Shown in pieces: positions 8,298-16,797 of a DNA stretch of 64,000 nt (position 1 is its first letter; each line of letters starts with the position of its first letter). The translations under genes and the position numbers were made by a program. Source of the stretch: VRUE01 sp963805455. GTDB lineage: Bacteria; Actinomycetota; Thermoleophilia; Solirubrobacterales; 70-9. The notes below the pieces were generated by a model. The model made no database searches. It had not been told where the DNA came from and saw nothing but the letters and a program-made list of their open reading frames with translations. The stretch lies in the NCBI GenBank assembly GCA_963805455.1, contig CAWDUJ010000002.1, forward strand, positions 1 through 64,000. Reading direction: 5' to 3'.

Positions 8298-8688
8298 CGA
8301 GCGCCTCGTTGACGAGGCGGTCTGCCTCGGCGTTGCTCTCGCGGCGGACATGACGGATCGTCCAGCTCTCGAGCGGCACCAGGGCTCGCTTCACCTCGCC
8401 GTGTAGCTCCCGCAGGCTCGTGTCCTTGACCTTGTACTCGCCCTTGACCTGGCGCACGATCAACTCCGAGTCGCCGACCAGCTCCAGCTCGGTCGCCCCC
8501 AGCGCCAGCGCCCGCTCGATCCCGAGCAGCACCGCTCGGTACTCGGCGACGTTGTTGGTCGCGTCGCCGATCCGCTCGGCGACCTCCTCCAGGACTCCGC
8601 CGTTCGCGTCCTGGACGACGACCCCGACGGCGGCCGGCCCGGGGTTTCCCCTGGAGCCGCCGTCGACGTTGATCACCATCTTCGCCAA
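8290..8688 (-). CDS. rnhA: Ribonuclease HI family protein
   Basis: The 132-residue product is an RNase H1-fold nuclease that cuts the RNA strand of RNA-DNA hybrids. All four acidic positions of the active site can be placed: D9 in VDGGSRGNPG, E49 in NNVAEYRA, D73 in VGDSEL and D123 in NAEADRLVN. It lacks the basic protrusion of the E. coli enzyme, as is common in the short RnhA/RnhC-like type of actinobacteria. It lies in a tight operon, overlapping the upstream zinc-ribbon gene by 16 nt and the downstream VOC gene by 8 nt. A separate rnhB is present in this window, so the cell has both RNase H types. Confidence 0.9.
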   Translation of the reverse strand: MAKMVINVDGGSRGNPGPAAVGVVVQDANGGVLEEVAERIGDATNNVAEYRAVLLGIERALALGATELELVGDSELIVRQVKGEYKVKDTSLRELHGEVKRALVPLESWTIRHVRRESNAEADRLVNEALDG

Positions 8689-9224
8689 GGCTCAGCCGAC
8701 CGGCTCGCGGGGCGGAGCGCCGAGCGCGACCCTCCCCCCTCCCCAGCCGATGCGTTCCACTGGCGCGCGGAGCCGTCGAGTTGGCCGATCTCGGTCCCCC
8801 GGTCGATCTGGAAGACCTGCCGCAGGTCGTCGCCGAGATCGATTCCCCACTGGTACCAGCAGAGGTCCCAGGCGAAAGTGATCCGGACCTCGCTCGGCGA
8901 GCCGGCCGCGGACCCGACCGAGACCGAGGGGCGGCCGAGGGTCCGCATCAGGCCGCCGACGGTTCGTGCCGCATCGCTCTCGTTGAAGCGGTTCGCTGCT
9001 CGCTCGAGGCGGCTCGCGGACGATTCGGCGACCTCGGGCGCGGGCCGCCGGCCGACGTTCGCCCCGGCCGCCGCCGGGTCGACCCATCCGAGCCCACCTG
9101 CACGCTCGCGGCAGAGGTCGCAGACGAGCTTCGGCCCCTCCTTCGGGCTCATGAAGGTCCTGGTCCGCTCGCCCGCCAGCATCGTGCGCTGGCAGACGGC
9201 GCATAGCTGGGCGTCGCCGCTCAC
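8673..9224 (-). CDS. Zinc-ribbon protein of unknown function
   Basis: The 183-residue product starts with a zinc ribbon of two cysteine pairs (CAVC near residue 8, CDLC near residue 35), followed by an Ala/Arg-rich linker with a helix (ASRLERAANRFNESDAARTVGGL). A beta-like domain containing FAWDLCWYQWGIDLGDD comes next. The final 30 residues are low complexity. It is the first gene of the zinc-ribbon/RNase HI/VOC operon and overlaps the RNase HI start. The ribbon suggests nucleic-acid or protein binding. I do not recognise the family beyond that. Confidence 0.6.
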   Translation of the reverse strand: MSGDAQLCAVCQRTMLAGERTRTFMSPKEGPKLVCDLCRERAGGLGWVDPAAAGANVGRRPAPEVAESSASRLERAANRFNESDAARTVGGLMRTLGRPSVSVGSAAGSPSEVRITFAWDLCWYQWGIDLGDDLRQVFQIDRGTEIGQLDGSARQWNASAGEGGGSRSALRPASRSAEPWRRW

Positions 9225-9254
9225 CCCTCCAAAGCTAGCAGCGGCAACCGGGTC

Positions 9255-11342
9255 CTAGACCGCGGCGCCGGCGCTCTCACGAGTTGCTGCAACGACCCTG
9301 TCAGCGAGGTGGGCCGGGACCTCGTCATAGCGCTCGAAGTCCATCGTGAAGTCGGCCCGGCCGCCGCTGATCGACCGCAGGTCAGGGGCGTAGTCGAGGA
9401 CCTCGGCCATCGGCACCTCGGCCTTGACCTCGGTCATCGCCCCCGAGGGCTCCATCCCGAGCGGATGGCCGCGGCGCGAGTTGAGATCGCCGATGATGTC
9501 GCCGACGACGTCCTCCGGGCAGCTGACGGTGAGCCGGACGATCGGCTCGAGGAGGACCGGCGAGGCTTCCTCCATCGCCTGCCGGAAGGCCATCGAGCCG
9601 GCGATCTTGAACGCCATCTCGGAGGAGTCGACGTCGTGGTGCTTGCCGTCCACCAGCGTCACCCGCACCCCTTTGACGGGAAAGCCGGCGACGGTCCCGT
9701 GTTCCATCGCCTCGACCACCCCCTTCTCGACCGCGGGGATGAAGCTGCCCGGGATCGAGGCACCCTTGATCCTGTTGACGAACTCGAGCCCGACGCCTTC
9801 CTCGGCCGGCTCGATCTCGATTTTGCAATCGGCGAACTGGCCGCGGCCGCCGGACTGCTTCTTGTAGCGGGCATGGGAGGCGGCATCGGTCCGGATCGTC
9901 TCCCGGTAGGGAACCCGCGGCGGGTGGAGCTCGATCTCGGCGCCGAAGCGGCGCTTCATCCGCTCGACCAGGACCTCGACGTGAATCTGGGTCAGGCCGG
10001 CGACGATCTGCTCGCCGGTCTGCGCGTCGCGATGGACGTCGAGGGTCGGGTCCTCCTCGCTGAGCCGCCGGACCGCGGCCGCCGCCTTCTCCTCATCGCC
10101 CTTCGAGTGCGGCTCGTATGCGAACGCCATCACCGGGGCGGGCAGGTCGAGGGGCGGGAAGGAGATCTCCTCCTGGCTCTCGGTGAGGACATCCCCCGCC
10201 TGGGTCTCCTTCAGCTTGGCGACGGCGCCGATGTCGCCGGCTCCGAGCTCGGTCGCCGGCGTCATGTCCTTGCCGAGCGGCTGGCCGAGCTGACCGACCC
10301 GCTCCTTCTGGTGGCGGCTGGAGTTGACGAGATGCGAGTCCGAGGCCAGGGTCCCACGGTGGACGCGGAAGAGGTTGATCCTCCCTGTGTAGGGGTCGGC
10401 GAGGGTCTTGAACACGTAGGCAACCAGCGGCCCCTCCTCGTCGGGCTCGATCTCGAGCTCCTCGCCATCGGCGCCGACGGCCTCGATCGCGCCGCGCATC
10501 GCCGGTGACGGCAGGTCCTCGACGAGGGCACTGAGTAACCGGCCGGTCCCGAGGTTGCGGGTCGCGACCCCGCAGGTGACGGGGAAGATCCGGCCCTCGG
10601 TCACCCCCTGCTTGAGGACACCGACGATCTCCTCGTGGTCGATCTCCTCACCATCGAGGTAGCGCTCCATCAGCTCGTCGGAGTTCTCGGCGACCTCGTC
10701 CATCAGTTTCTCGCGGTATTCCTCGGCCTGGGCCCTGAGCTCGTCGGGGATCTCGACCTCGGTGGCGTTGTCGCGGCCCGCTCCCTCGCTGACGAAGGCC
10801 TTCATGTCGATCAGGTCGACGACGCCGCGGACGTCCTGTTCGGTCCCGATCGGGATCTCGGTTGCGACCACGTGGGCGCCGAAGGAGCGCTTCAGCGAGT
10901 CGAGGGCGGCGAGGAAGTCGGCGCGCTCGCGGTCGAGCATGTTGACGAAGACGAGGCGGGCAAGGCCCTCGTCGTCGGCGCGGCGCCAGAGCCGCTCGGT
11001 GTGGACCTCGACCCCCGTTGCCGCGTTGATCACGACGACGGCGGCGTCGGCGACGCGCAGCGCCGCGACCGCGTCGGCGACGAAGCTCGGCTCGCCCGGG
11101 GTGTCGATCAGGTTGATCTTGCGGCCTTCGTGCTCGAAGGTCGCGACCGAGGCGTCAATCGACATCTGGCGCTCCTGCTCGTCGGGCTCGTGATCGGAGA
11201 CCGTGGTGCCGTCGGCGACGGAGCCGAGCCGGTTCGCTGCCCCAGCCTCGAAAAGCATCGCCTCGTGCAGGCTCGTCTTGCCGCTGCCCCGGTGCCCGAT
11301 CAGGGCGACATTGCGAATCCGGTCTGCGGCCTTATGAGGCAC
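9255..11342 (-). CDS. fusA2: Elongation factor G-like GTPase (EF-G type 2)
   Basis: The 695-residue product has the full EF-G layout: GTPase domain with G1 GHRGSGKT (residues 17-24) and G3 DTPG near residue 79, then domain II, and domains III-V through PGDxxG-like and GHPLGMEPSGAM segments near the C terminus. G4 reads NMLD instead of NKxD. Switch I reads ERQMSI in place of the ERGITI of canonical EF-G, as expected in the EF-G2 branch. EF-G2 proteins are ribosome-stimulated in some species, but their translocase role is unclear. The gene sits 10 nt after whiG and may be cotranscribed with it. Canonical fusA should lie elsewhere. Confidence 0.88.
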   Translation of the reverse strand: MPHKAADRIRNVALIGHRGSGKTSLHEAMLFEAGAANRLGSVADGTTVSDHEPDEQERQMSIDASVATFEHEGRKINLIDTPGEPSFVADAVAALRVADAAVVVINAATGVEVHTERLWRRADDEGLARLVFVNMLDRERADFLAALDSLKRSFGAHVVATEIPIGTEQDVRGVVDLIDMKAFVSEGAGRDNATEVEIPDELRAQAEEYREKLMDEVAENSDELMERYLDGEEIDHEEIVGVLKQGVTEGRIFPVTCGVATRNLGTGRLLSALVEDLPSPAMRGAIEAVGADGEELEIEPDEEGPLVAYVFKTLADPYTGRINLFRVHRGTLASDSHLVNSSRHQKERVGQLGQPLGKDMTPATELGAGDIGAVAKLKETQAGDVLTESQEEISFPPLDLPAPVMAFAYEPHSKGDEEKAAAAVRRLSEEDPTLDVHRDAQTGEQIVAGLTQIHVEVLVERMKRRFGAEIELHPPRVPYRETIRTDAASHARYKKQSGGRGQFADCKIEIEPAEEGVGLEFVNRIKGASIPGSFIPAVEKGVVEAMEHGTVAGFPVKGVRVTLVDGKHHDVDSSEMAFKIAGSMAFRQAMEEASPVLLEPIVRLTVSCPEDVVGDIIGDLNSRRGHPLGMEPSGAMTEVKAEVPMAEVLDYAPDLRSISGGRADFTMDFERYDEVPAHLADRVVAATRESAGAAV

Positions 11343-11352
11343 GCATGTGAAC

Positions 11353-12126
11353 CTACACCGGCTGCAGAGCCGACTTCAACCGCATGACCGCCTTGGTGTG
11401 CAGCTGCGAGACCCGCGACTCGGTCACCCCGAGGACCTCGCCGATCTCACGCAGGGTCAGGCCCTCGTAGTAGTAGAGGGCGACGACGAGCTGCTCGCGC
11501 TCGGGCAGCGAGGCGACGGCCTCGGTCAGGCGGTCCTTGATCTCGTTGCTGGCGAGCGCCTCCTGTGGGTCGTCGGCACGGGGATCGGAGATCGTGTCCA
11601 GCAGCGAGACCTTGTCGCCGGAGGCATCGGAGACGGTCCAGAGCTCATCGAGGGCGTAGACGGAGGAGTTGGCGATTTCCAGCAGCGAGGACTGCAGCAT
11701 CTCCTCGCTGATCTCGAGGCTGGTGGCGAGCTCCGTCTCGGTCGGCGCCCGCTGTAGTTCGTGCTCGAGCTTGTTCTGAGCGGCCTCGATTTCGCGGGCG
11801 CGGGCCCGGACCGAGCGCGGCACCCAGTCGAGCGAGCGCAGCTCGTCGATGATCGCGCCGCGGATCCGGGTCATCGCGAAGGTCTCGAATTTGATTCCGC
11901 GCTCGGGCTCGAAGCGTTCGATCGCGCCGATCAGGCCGATCAGGCCGTAGGAGATGAGGTCGGCGTCGTCGACGTGGGACGGGAGCCCGGCCCCGAGGCG
12001 GCCGGCGACGAATTTGACCATCGGCGAGTAGGCGACGACGAGGCGCTCCCGAGCGCCCTGGTCGTTCTCCCCTTTGTAGCGGCGCCAAAGGTCGCGCAGC
12101 TCCACCTCTTTAACGCCCGTTTCCAT
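11353..12126 (-). CDS. whiG: RNA polymerase sigma factor, FliA/WhiG family
   Basis: The 257-residue product is a group 3 sigma factor. Region 2 spans SPMVKFVAGRLGAGLPSH with DLISYGLIGLIGAIERF and the melting segment FETFAMTRIRGAIIDELR. Region 3 follows at about residues 110-160. Region 4 is SLPEREQLVVALYYYEGLTLREIGEVLGVTESRVSQLH with its helix-turn-helix. Length and motifs match FliA (motility) and WhiG (actinomycete sporulation). No flagellar or sporulation genes are in this window, so its regulon cannot be read here. It is followed after 10 nt by EF-G2 and preceded by a xer recombinase, and in several actinobacteria whiG and dprA/xer are neighbours. A co-encoded anti-sigma factor is not visible. 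Confidence 0.92.
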   Translation of the reverse strand: METGVKEVELRDLWRRYKGENDQGARERLVVAYSPMVKFVAGRLGAGLPSHVDDADLISYGLIGLIGAIERFEPERGIKFETFAMTRIRGAIIDELRSLDWVPRSVRARAREIEAAQNKLEHELQRAPTETELATSLEISEEMLQSSLLEIANSSVYALDELWTVSDASGDKVSLLDTISDPRADDPQEALASNEIKDRLTEAVASLPEREQLVVALYYYEGLTLREIGEVLGVTESRVSQLHTKAVMRLKSALQPV

Positions 12127-12163
12127 GGCCTTCGCTCGATTCTATGGCTGATCGTCCAGCAAA

Positions 12164-13051
12164 TTACGCTCGAGGGTGGGTTGCAAGGTAAGCATCCCGA
12201 AGACGAGCAGCGTCGACGCGAGTGTAGACCTGAGTCGTGGAGATGGACGCATGACCTAGTAATTCCTGGATCGTTCGCAGGTCGGCGCCGCCTTCCAGGA
12301 GGTGGGTGGCGAAGCTGTGACGGAGCGAGTGGGGCGAGACGCCGCCGGCAAGGGCCGCCTCCCGGACCCAGAGGCCAAGCCGCCTGGTGACGTCGGAATT
12401 GGAGAGGCGGCGGCCGCTCTTGGAGAGGAACAGGGCCCGCTCGCTGTCATCGGAGACAAGGGCCGGCCGGCCGCGATCGAGGTAGGCGGTCAGGGCCCGC
12501 TGAGCGGGCTCGCCGACCGGCAGCAGGCGCTCCTTCGAGCCCTTGCCGAGCACTCGCAGCTGCTCGGTCTCGAAATCGAAGGCGCCGAGGTCGAGGGTCA
12601 CGATCTCCTCGCAGCGCAGCCCGCAGGAGTAGGCGAGCTCGAGCATCGAGCGGTCGCGGAGCTCGAGCGCGGTGCTGGCGGGGATCCGCTCGAGCAGGGT
12701 CCGCACCTGCTCGCCGCTCATCACCTGGGGCAGCTTCTGGTCGCGCTTCGGGCTGGAGACGAGGTCAGCCGGGTTCTGGCCGATCCGCTCGGTGCGCACG
12801 AGGTGGTCGAATAGCCCGCGGATCGCGGCGAGCTTGCGGGCCACGGTGGCCGGGGCGGCGCCGCCCTGAGAGAGGCCGGCCGCATAGCGGCGGACGTCGC
12901 GGTGGCGGACCGAATCGGGCTCGAGGCCCCGTCCCCGCGCCCAGCCGGAGAACTGGGCGAGGTCGACGCCGTAGGCGCGCCGGGTTCTCTCCGCCACGCC
13001 CCGGGCCTGTCCGTAGCGTTCGAAGCCGCTCAGGGCCTCGTCCCAGTCCAT
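12164..13051 (-). CDS. xerC: Tyrosine recombinase XerC/XerD
   Basis: The 295-residue product has the SAM-like N-terminal core-binding domain (about residues 5-90) and a catalytic domain with the complete active site: R146 (CGLRCEE), K170 or K173 (GKGSK), H241 and R244 (HSLRH), H267 (LGHAS) and the nucleophile Y276 (VYT). It resolves chromosome dimers at dif together with its partner recombinase and FtsK. C and D types are hard to tell apart by motif, and I use xerC because this position, near whiG and dprA, holds xerC in many actinobacteria. It has no integrase-type N-terminal arm domain and no neighbouring phage gene, so it is housekeeping rather than mobile. Confidence 0.88.
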   Translation of the reverse strand: MDWDEALSGFERYGQARGVAERTRRAYGVDLAQFSGWARGRGLEPDSVRHRDVRRYAAGLSQGGAAPATVARKLAAIRGLFDHLVRTERIGQNPADLVSSPKRDQKLPQVMSGEQVRTLLERIPASTALELRDRSMLELAYSCGLRCEEIVTLDLGAFDFETEQLRVLGKGSKERLLPVGEPAQRALTAYLDRGRPALVSDDSERALFLSKSGRRLSNSDVTRRLGLWVREAALAGGVSPHSLRHSFATHLLEGGADLRTIQELLGHASISTTQVYTRVDAARLRDAYLATHPRA

Positions 13052-13087
13052 CGCTTCAGTTTCGCCGCCGGGCGGGCGGAGCCTGCG

Positions 13088-14131
13088 TCAGCCGATGTAG
13101 ATCGGCGTCCCGACTTCGACCTGATCGTAGAGTTCGATCACGTCGGGGATCGCCATCCGGACGCAGCCGTGCGAGGCGGCCGAGCCGAGCGAGTAAGTCT
13201 CTTCGGTGCCGTGGATGCCGGCGCCTTCGAAGATCCCCATCCAGCGCGCCTTGATCGGGTTTTCGGGCCCTGGAGGGATGTCCTCGCCGGCGAGGCTCCC
13301 GGCCCACGCCGATTCGGGCACGTGCCAGACCGGTTCTTCTTCCTTTTCCTGGATTGCGTAGAGGCCTTCTGGCGTTTCCAGACCTTCCATCCCGACCGCG
13401 ACCGTGTAGGTCTTGGCCAGCTTCAGGTGCTTCCAGAGTCGCAGGGTGAAGCTCGAGCGGTCGAGGGTGAGGTAACTCGGGTATTTGGCCGCGACTTCGT
13501 CGCTGAGGACTTCCGGCTTCACCGAGTGGGTGCGGGCGGCGATCGTGTGGTCGGCGTTGGCGCTGAGGACCGCATCGGCGATCTGCTTGGTCAACCGGTT
13601 GTCGCGCAGCTTGCGGCCGTAGACCGCGGCGGTGACGTTGAGCCCGTTCCCACTCGCTTCGACCCCGGCGTCCTGCGGCGCCCGTTCGACTTCGTCTGCG
13701 ACTTCGCGGACGAAGTGGTTGACGGCCGGCTTCGAGTAGGTGACGTCGGCGGAGATGTGCTTGTCGACTTCGCCGCCGGTGATGTAGCGGACCACGCGGC
13801 CTGGGAGGCCGCCTTCGCGGCTCGCGTCGAGCGCGTCCCGGATTGCCGATTCGAGGTCGGCATGGACCTTGAGCTGCTTGCCATCCAGCCTCCAGCTATC
13901 GCCTTCGTAGCCGACCTTCAGCGAGTGCTGGAGCGGCGCCAGCAGCTGATGCTGCACGCGCTTTTCGGCTTCGGAGGCGGTGAGGCCGCCGACGTCGACG
14001 CCGCCGACCGTCACCCCGTCGGCGATCTTGTCCCCCTGGGAGTTGTCGTAGGCGTACGCGATCGCGCACAGCCCGAGGACGAAGACTGCGGTGATGATTC
14101 CGATTTTGGTCTTGCGTCCCAACTGGTCCAC
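13088..14131 (-). CDS. L,D-transpeptidase with PG-binding domain
   Basis: The product is about 347 residues, anchored or exported by an N-terminal hydrophobic segment (IGIITAVFVLGLCAIAYAY). A PG_binding_4-type domain follows (GGVDVGGLTASEAE, about residues 35-150), then a YkuD catalytic domain at the C terminus. The YkuD signature is intact: HGT, then SHGCVRM about 12 residues on, with Cys as nucleophile. Such enzymes form 3-3 peptidoglycan cross-links, attach proteins, or cleave. The frame is open far upstream, so the start is a judgement. I chose the GTG giving MDQLGRK just before the hydrophobic segment; an in-frame GTG lies 24 nt upstream. It is transcribed divergently from the 5-FCL gene. 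Confidence 0.87.
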   Translation of the reverse strand: MDQLGRKTKIGIITAVFVLGLCAIAYAYDNSQGDKIADGVTVGGVDVGGLTASEAEKRVQHQLLAPLQHSLKVGYEGDSWRLDGKQLKVHADLESAIRDALDASREGGLPGRVVRYITGGEVDKHISADVTYSKPAVNHFVREVADEVERAPQDAGVEASGNGLNVTAAVYGRKLRDNRLTKQIADAVLSANADHTIAARTHSVKPEVLSDEVAAKYPSYLTLDRSSFTLRLWKHLKLAKTYTVAVGMEGLETPEGLYAIQEKEEEPVWHVPESAWAGSLAGEDIPPGPENPIKARWMGIFEGAGIHGTEETYSLGSAASHGCVRMAIPDVIELYDQVEVGTPIYIG

Positions 14132-14257
14132 TCCACGTTCGGTGCTGTGGTGCACCCGACCCCAAAGTGTAGGCAGGGCCAACTTCGGGCGCAGGGCGTC
14201 GGTTCCCTGCAATTCCGGATGCGGCGATCCGGGTTTGGTGAAGGATATGTTTGCCGC

Positions 14258-14974
14258 ATGACGCCCTCGAAGGATTCCGTCCGCAAGGAGATCTGGCAGG
14301 CGATGGAACGCGAGGGGGTTTCGCGGTTCCCAGGCGCCGAGGGCCGGATCCCGAACTTCGCCGGGGCGCGGATGGCGGCCGAGAAGCTGGCCGGGCACCG
14401 GCTCTGGAAGCGGGCGCAGGCGATCAAGGCGAACCCGGACTCGCCCCAGACCCATGCCAGGCGCCGGGCGCTGGAGGAAGGCAAGACCGTGATCATGGCT
14501 GTCCCGCGCCTGCGCGACCCGCATCCGTTCCGGGTGCTGGAACCGAAAAGGCTCTCGAAGGACGCGCTGAAGGAGGCCGCGACGATCAAGGGAGCGTTGA
14601 AGCACGGACGGGTCGTCGCGCTCGACGAGCTACCGGCGATCGATTTCGTCCTCTGCGGCTCTGTCGGGGTAAACCTCAGCGGTGCCCGAGTCGGCAAAGG
14701 CGGCGGCTACTCCGACCTCGAGTACGGGATCCTGATCGACGCCGGCAAGATCGACGCCCACACGGTCGTCGCCACCACCGTCCATCCGATGCAGATCGTC
14801 CGCCGGCACCTGATGATGACCGCGCACGACCTGCCGGTCGACATGATCGCGACGCCCCGAGCCGTGATCGAGGTCGACAGCCAGTACGACCGCCCGCGGG
14901 GAATCCTCTGGGACCACCTGCAGCCGCCCCAGATCCGCGAGATTCCGGTCCTCGAACGCATGGGCTACGCCTGA
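14258..14974 (+). CDS. 5-formyltetrahydrofolate cyclo-ligase
   Basis: The 238-residue product belongs to the 5-FCL/MTHFS family, which converts 5-formyl-THF to 5,10-methenyl-THF using ATP. The family motif is seen in RVGKGGGYSDLEYGIL, the nucleotide and substrate loop. N-terminal basic residues (SVRKEIWQAMER) are followed by the GRIPNFAGARMAAEKL segment. At 238 residues it is longer than the 190-residue E. coli type and matches the longer actinobacterial/archaeal-like subgroup. It is read divergently from the L,D-transpeptidase and converges on ilvD. There is no folate gene cluster around it. Confidence 0.85.
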   Translation: MTPSKDSVRKEIWQAMEREGVSRFPGAEGRIPNFAGARMAAEKLAGHRLWKRAQAIKANPDSPQTHARRRALEEGKTVIMAVPRLRDPHPFRVLEPKRLSKDALKEAATIKGALKHGRVVALDELPAIDFVLCGSVGVNLSGARVGKGGGYSDLEYGILIDAGKIDAHTVVATTVHPMQIVRRHLMMTAHDLPVDMIATPRAVIEVDSQYDRPRGILWDHLQPPQIREIPVLERMGYA

Positions 14975-14978
14975 GGCC

Positions 14979-15061
14979 GCAGGGACAGCGCATCTCGGCG
15001 TCCTCAGTCCGCCGCCTGCGAGTCACGCACCCAAGTGCGCTCCCCTTGGCGGCGTCCCTGC
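14979..15061. terminator. Weak convergent terminator-like region
   Basis: Between the stops of 5-FCL (plus) and ilvD (minus), GCAGGGAC at 14979-14986 pairs with GTCCCTGC at 15054-15061. A small internal hairpin, CGCAC-CCAA-GTGCG, lies at 15026-15039. No T run follows either side, so this is a candidate only. Confidence 0.3.
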
Positions 15062-15102
15062 GTCCTTGATCTGCTTGACCCAGCAGCCTCAGGGGGACCC
15101 GG

Positions 15103-16797
15103 TTAAGCAGTTATCGCGCCGTGGGCGGCGGAGCTGACCGTGTCCGCGTACTTCGACATCACCCCGGTCCCGAACGGGGACGGGGGCGACTCGTAGGCGG
15201 CGACGCGGGCCGCGATCGTCTCGTCGTCGAGGTCGATCTGGAGCCTGCGGTTGTCGATGTCGACGGTGATCGTGTCGCCCTCCTCGATCGCGGCGATCGG
15301 CCCGCCCTTGGCCGCCTCGGGCGCGACGTGGCCGATCATCAGGCCCCGGGTGGCACCGGAGAAGCGGCCGTCGGTGACCATCGCGACGCTCTCGCCGAGG
15401 CCCTCGCCGACGATCGCCGCGGTCACCTGCAGCATCTCCCGCATCCCCGGGCCGCCGGCCGGCCCCTCGTTGCGGATGACGACGATGTCGCCCGGGTTGA
15501 TCTTCTGTTCCTTGACCGCGCGGAAGCACTCCTCCTCTGACTCGAACACCCGGGCCGGCCCGGTCTGCTCGGTGCGCTCGGTCCCGGCGAGCTTGACCAC
15601 CGCCCCTTCGGGGGCGAGGTTGCCCTTGAGGATCGCCAGCCCGCCTTCGGTCTTGAGCGGGTTGTCGAGCGGCCGGACCACCTCCTGGCCCGGCGCCTCG
15701 GTCGCTGACGCGGCTACCTCACCGATCGTCTGCCCGGTGACGGTCAGGGCCTCGGTGTGGAGGTCGCCACCCTCGGCCAGTCTGCTCAGCAGCACTGGGA
15801 CGCCCCCGGCTGCGTAGAGATCGGTGGCGACGAACCGCCCCCCCGGCTTGAGGTCGGCGAGCAGCGGCGTCGCGCGGGAGATCCGCTCGAAGTCGTCGAT
15901 CGAGAGGGCGATGTCGAGCTCGTGCGCGAGCGCGATCAGGTGGAGGACACCGTTGGTCGAGCCGCCCGAGGCGCAGATGCAGGCGATCGCGTTCTCGAGC
16001 GAGTCGCGGGTGATGATCCTGCTCGGACGGATGTCGTCGACGAGGACGTTCATCACCAGCTCGCCGATCCGCTCGGCGACGTTGCCCTTCTCATCGTCTT
16101 CGGCCGGGACCATCGCCGAGCCGCCGGCGCTGACTCCGAGCGCCTCGAAGGCGCAGGCCATCGTGTTGGCGGTGAACTGGCCTCCGCAGGCGCCGGCCCC
16201 GGGGCTGGCCACCCCCTCGAGCTCGTTCAGTTCCTCATCGGTCATGTCGCCGCTGTTGTGGGCACCGATCGCCTCAAAGATGTCGAGGATCGTGACGTCG
16301 CGGCCGTGCCAGTGCCCGGGCGCGATCGAGCCGCCGTAGAGGACGACCGAGGGGATGTCGAGGCGGGCCAGCGCCATCGCGCAGCCGGGGATCGTCTTGT
16401 CGCAGGCGCAGAGGGCGACGATCGCGTCGAACTGGTAGCCGCGGGCCATCAGCTCGATCGAGTCGGCGATCACCTCGCGGCTGACCAGCGAGGCCTTCAT
16501 CCCCTGGGTGCCCATCGTGACGCCGTCGGAGACGGCGACGGTGTTGAACTCCATCGGGGTCCCCCCCGCCGCGCGTACCCCCTCTTTGACGTGCTCGGCG
16601 AGGCCGCGGAGGTGGAAGTTGCAGGGCATCGCCTCGGTCCAGGTGTTGGCGATCCCGATCGTCGGCCGGCTGAGGGCGTCGTCGTCGAACCCGATGCCCT
16701 TCATGTAGGCGCGCGAGTGGGCGCGGTCGGGGCCGTCGAAGACGACGCTCGAGCGCGGGCGGGGCAGGCTGGTCGCGGTGTTGCCGTTCGTGCTCAT
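15103..16797 (-). CDS. ilvD: Dihydroxy-acid dehydratase
   Basis: The 564-residue product removes water from 2,3-dihydroxy-isovalerate and its methylvalerate homologue, the third common step of valine, isoleucine and pantothenate synthesis. Iron-sulfur ligands are seen in ALCACDKTIPG (about residue 128) and GACGGQFTANTM (about residue 200). The SDGVTMGTQGM loop at about residue 95 and TDGRFSGATRG near the C terminus bind substrate and magnesium. Length matches the family. It overlaps thiD by 4 nt (ATGA), so thiD and ilvD are translationally coupled although their pathways differ. No other ilv gene is nearby. Confidence 0.97.
   Translation of the reverse strand: MSTNGNTATSLPRPRSSVVFDGPDRAHSRAYMKGIGFDDDALSRPTIGIANTWTEAMPCNFHLRGLAEHVKEGVRAAGGTPMEFNTVAVSDGVTMGTQGMKASLVSREVIADSIELMARGYQFDAIVALCACDKTIPGCAMALARLDIPSVVLYGGSIAPGHWHGRDVTILDIFEAIGAHNSGDMTDEELNELEGVASPGAGACGGQFTANTMACAFEALGVSAGGSAMVPAEDDEKGNVAERIGELVMNVLVDDIRPSRIITRDSLENAIACICASGGSTNGVLHLIALAHELDIALSIDDFERISRATPLLADLKPGGRFVATDLYAAGGVPVLLSRLAEGGDLHTEALTVTGQTIGEVAASATEAPGQEVVRPLDNPLKTEGGLAILKGNLAPEGAVVKLAGTERTEQTGPARVFESEEECFRAVKEQKINPGDIVVIRNEGPAGGPGMREMLQVTAAIVGEGLGESVAMVTDGRFSGATRGLMIGHVAPEAAKGGPIAAIEEGDTITVDIDNRRLQIDLDDETIAARVAAYESPPSPFGTGVMSKYADTVSSAAHGAITA

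Noticed and set aside
12164..13051. Integrase of a mobile element
   Set aside because: The protein is a typical 295-residue XerC/D without an arm-binding domain, and no phage or conjugation gene or attachment site is nearby.
12902..14257. Long plus-strand frame upstream of 5-FCL
   Set aside because: It is the antisense of xer and the L,D-transpeptidase in GC-rich DNA; only the last 238 codons match a family.
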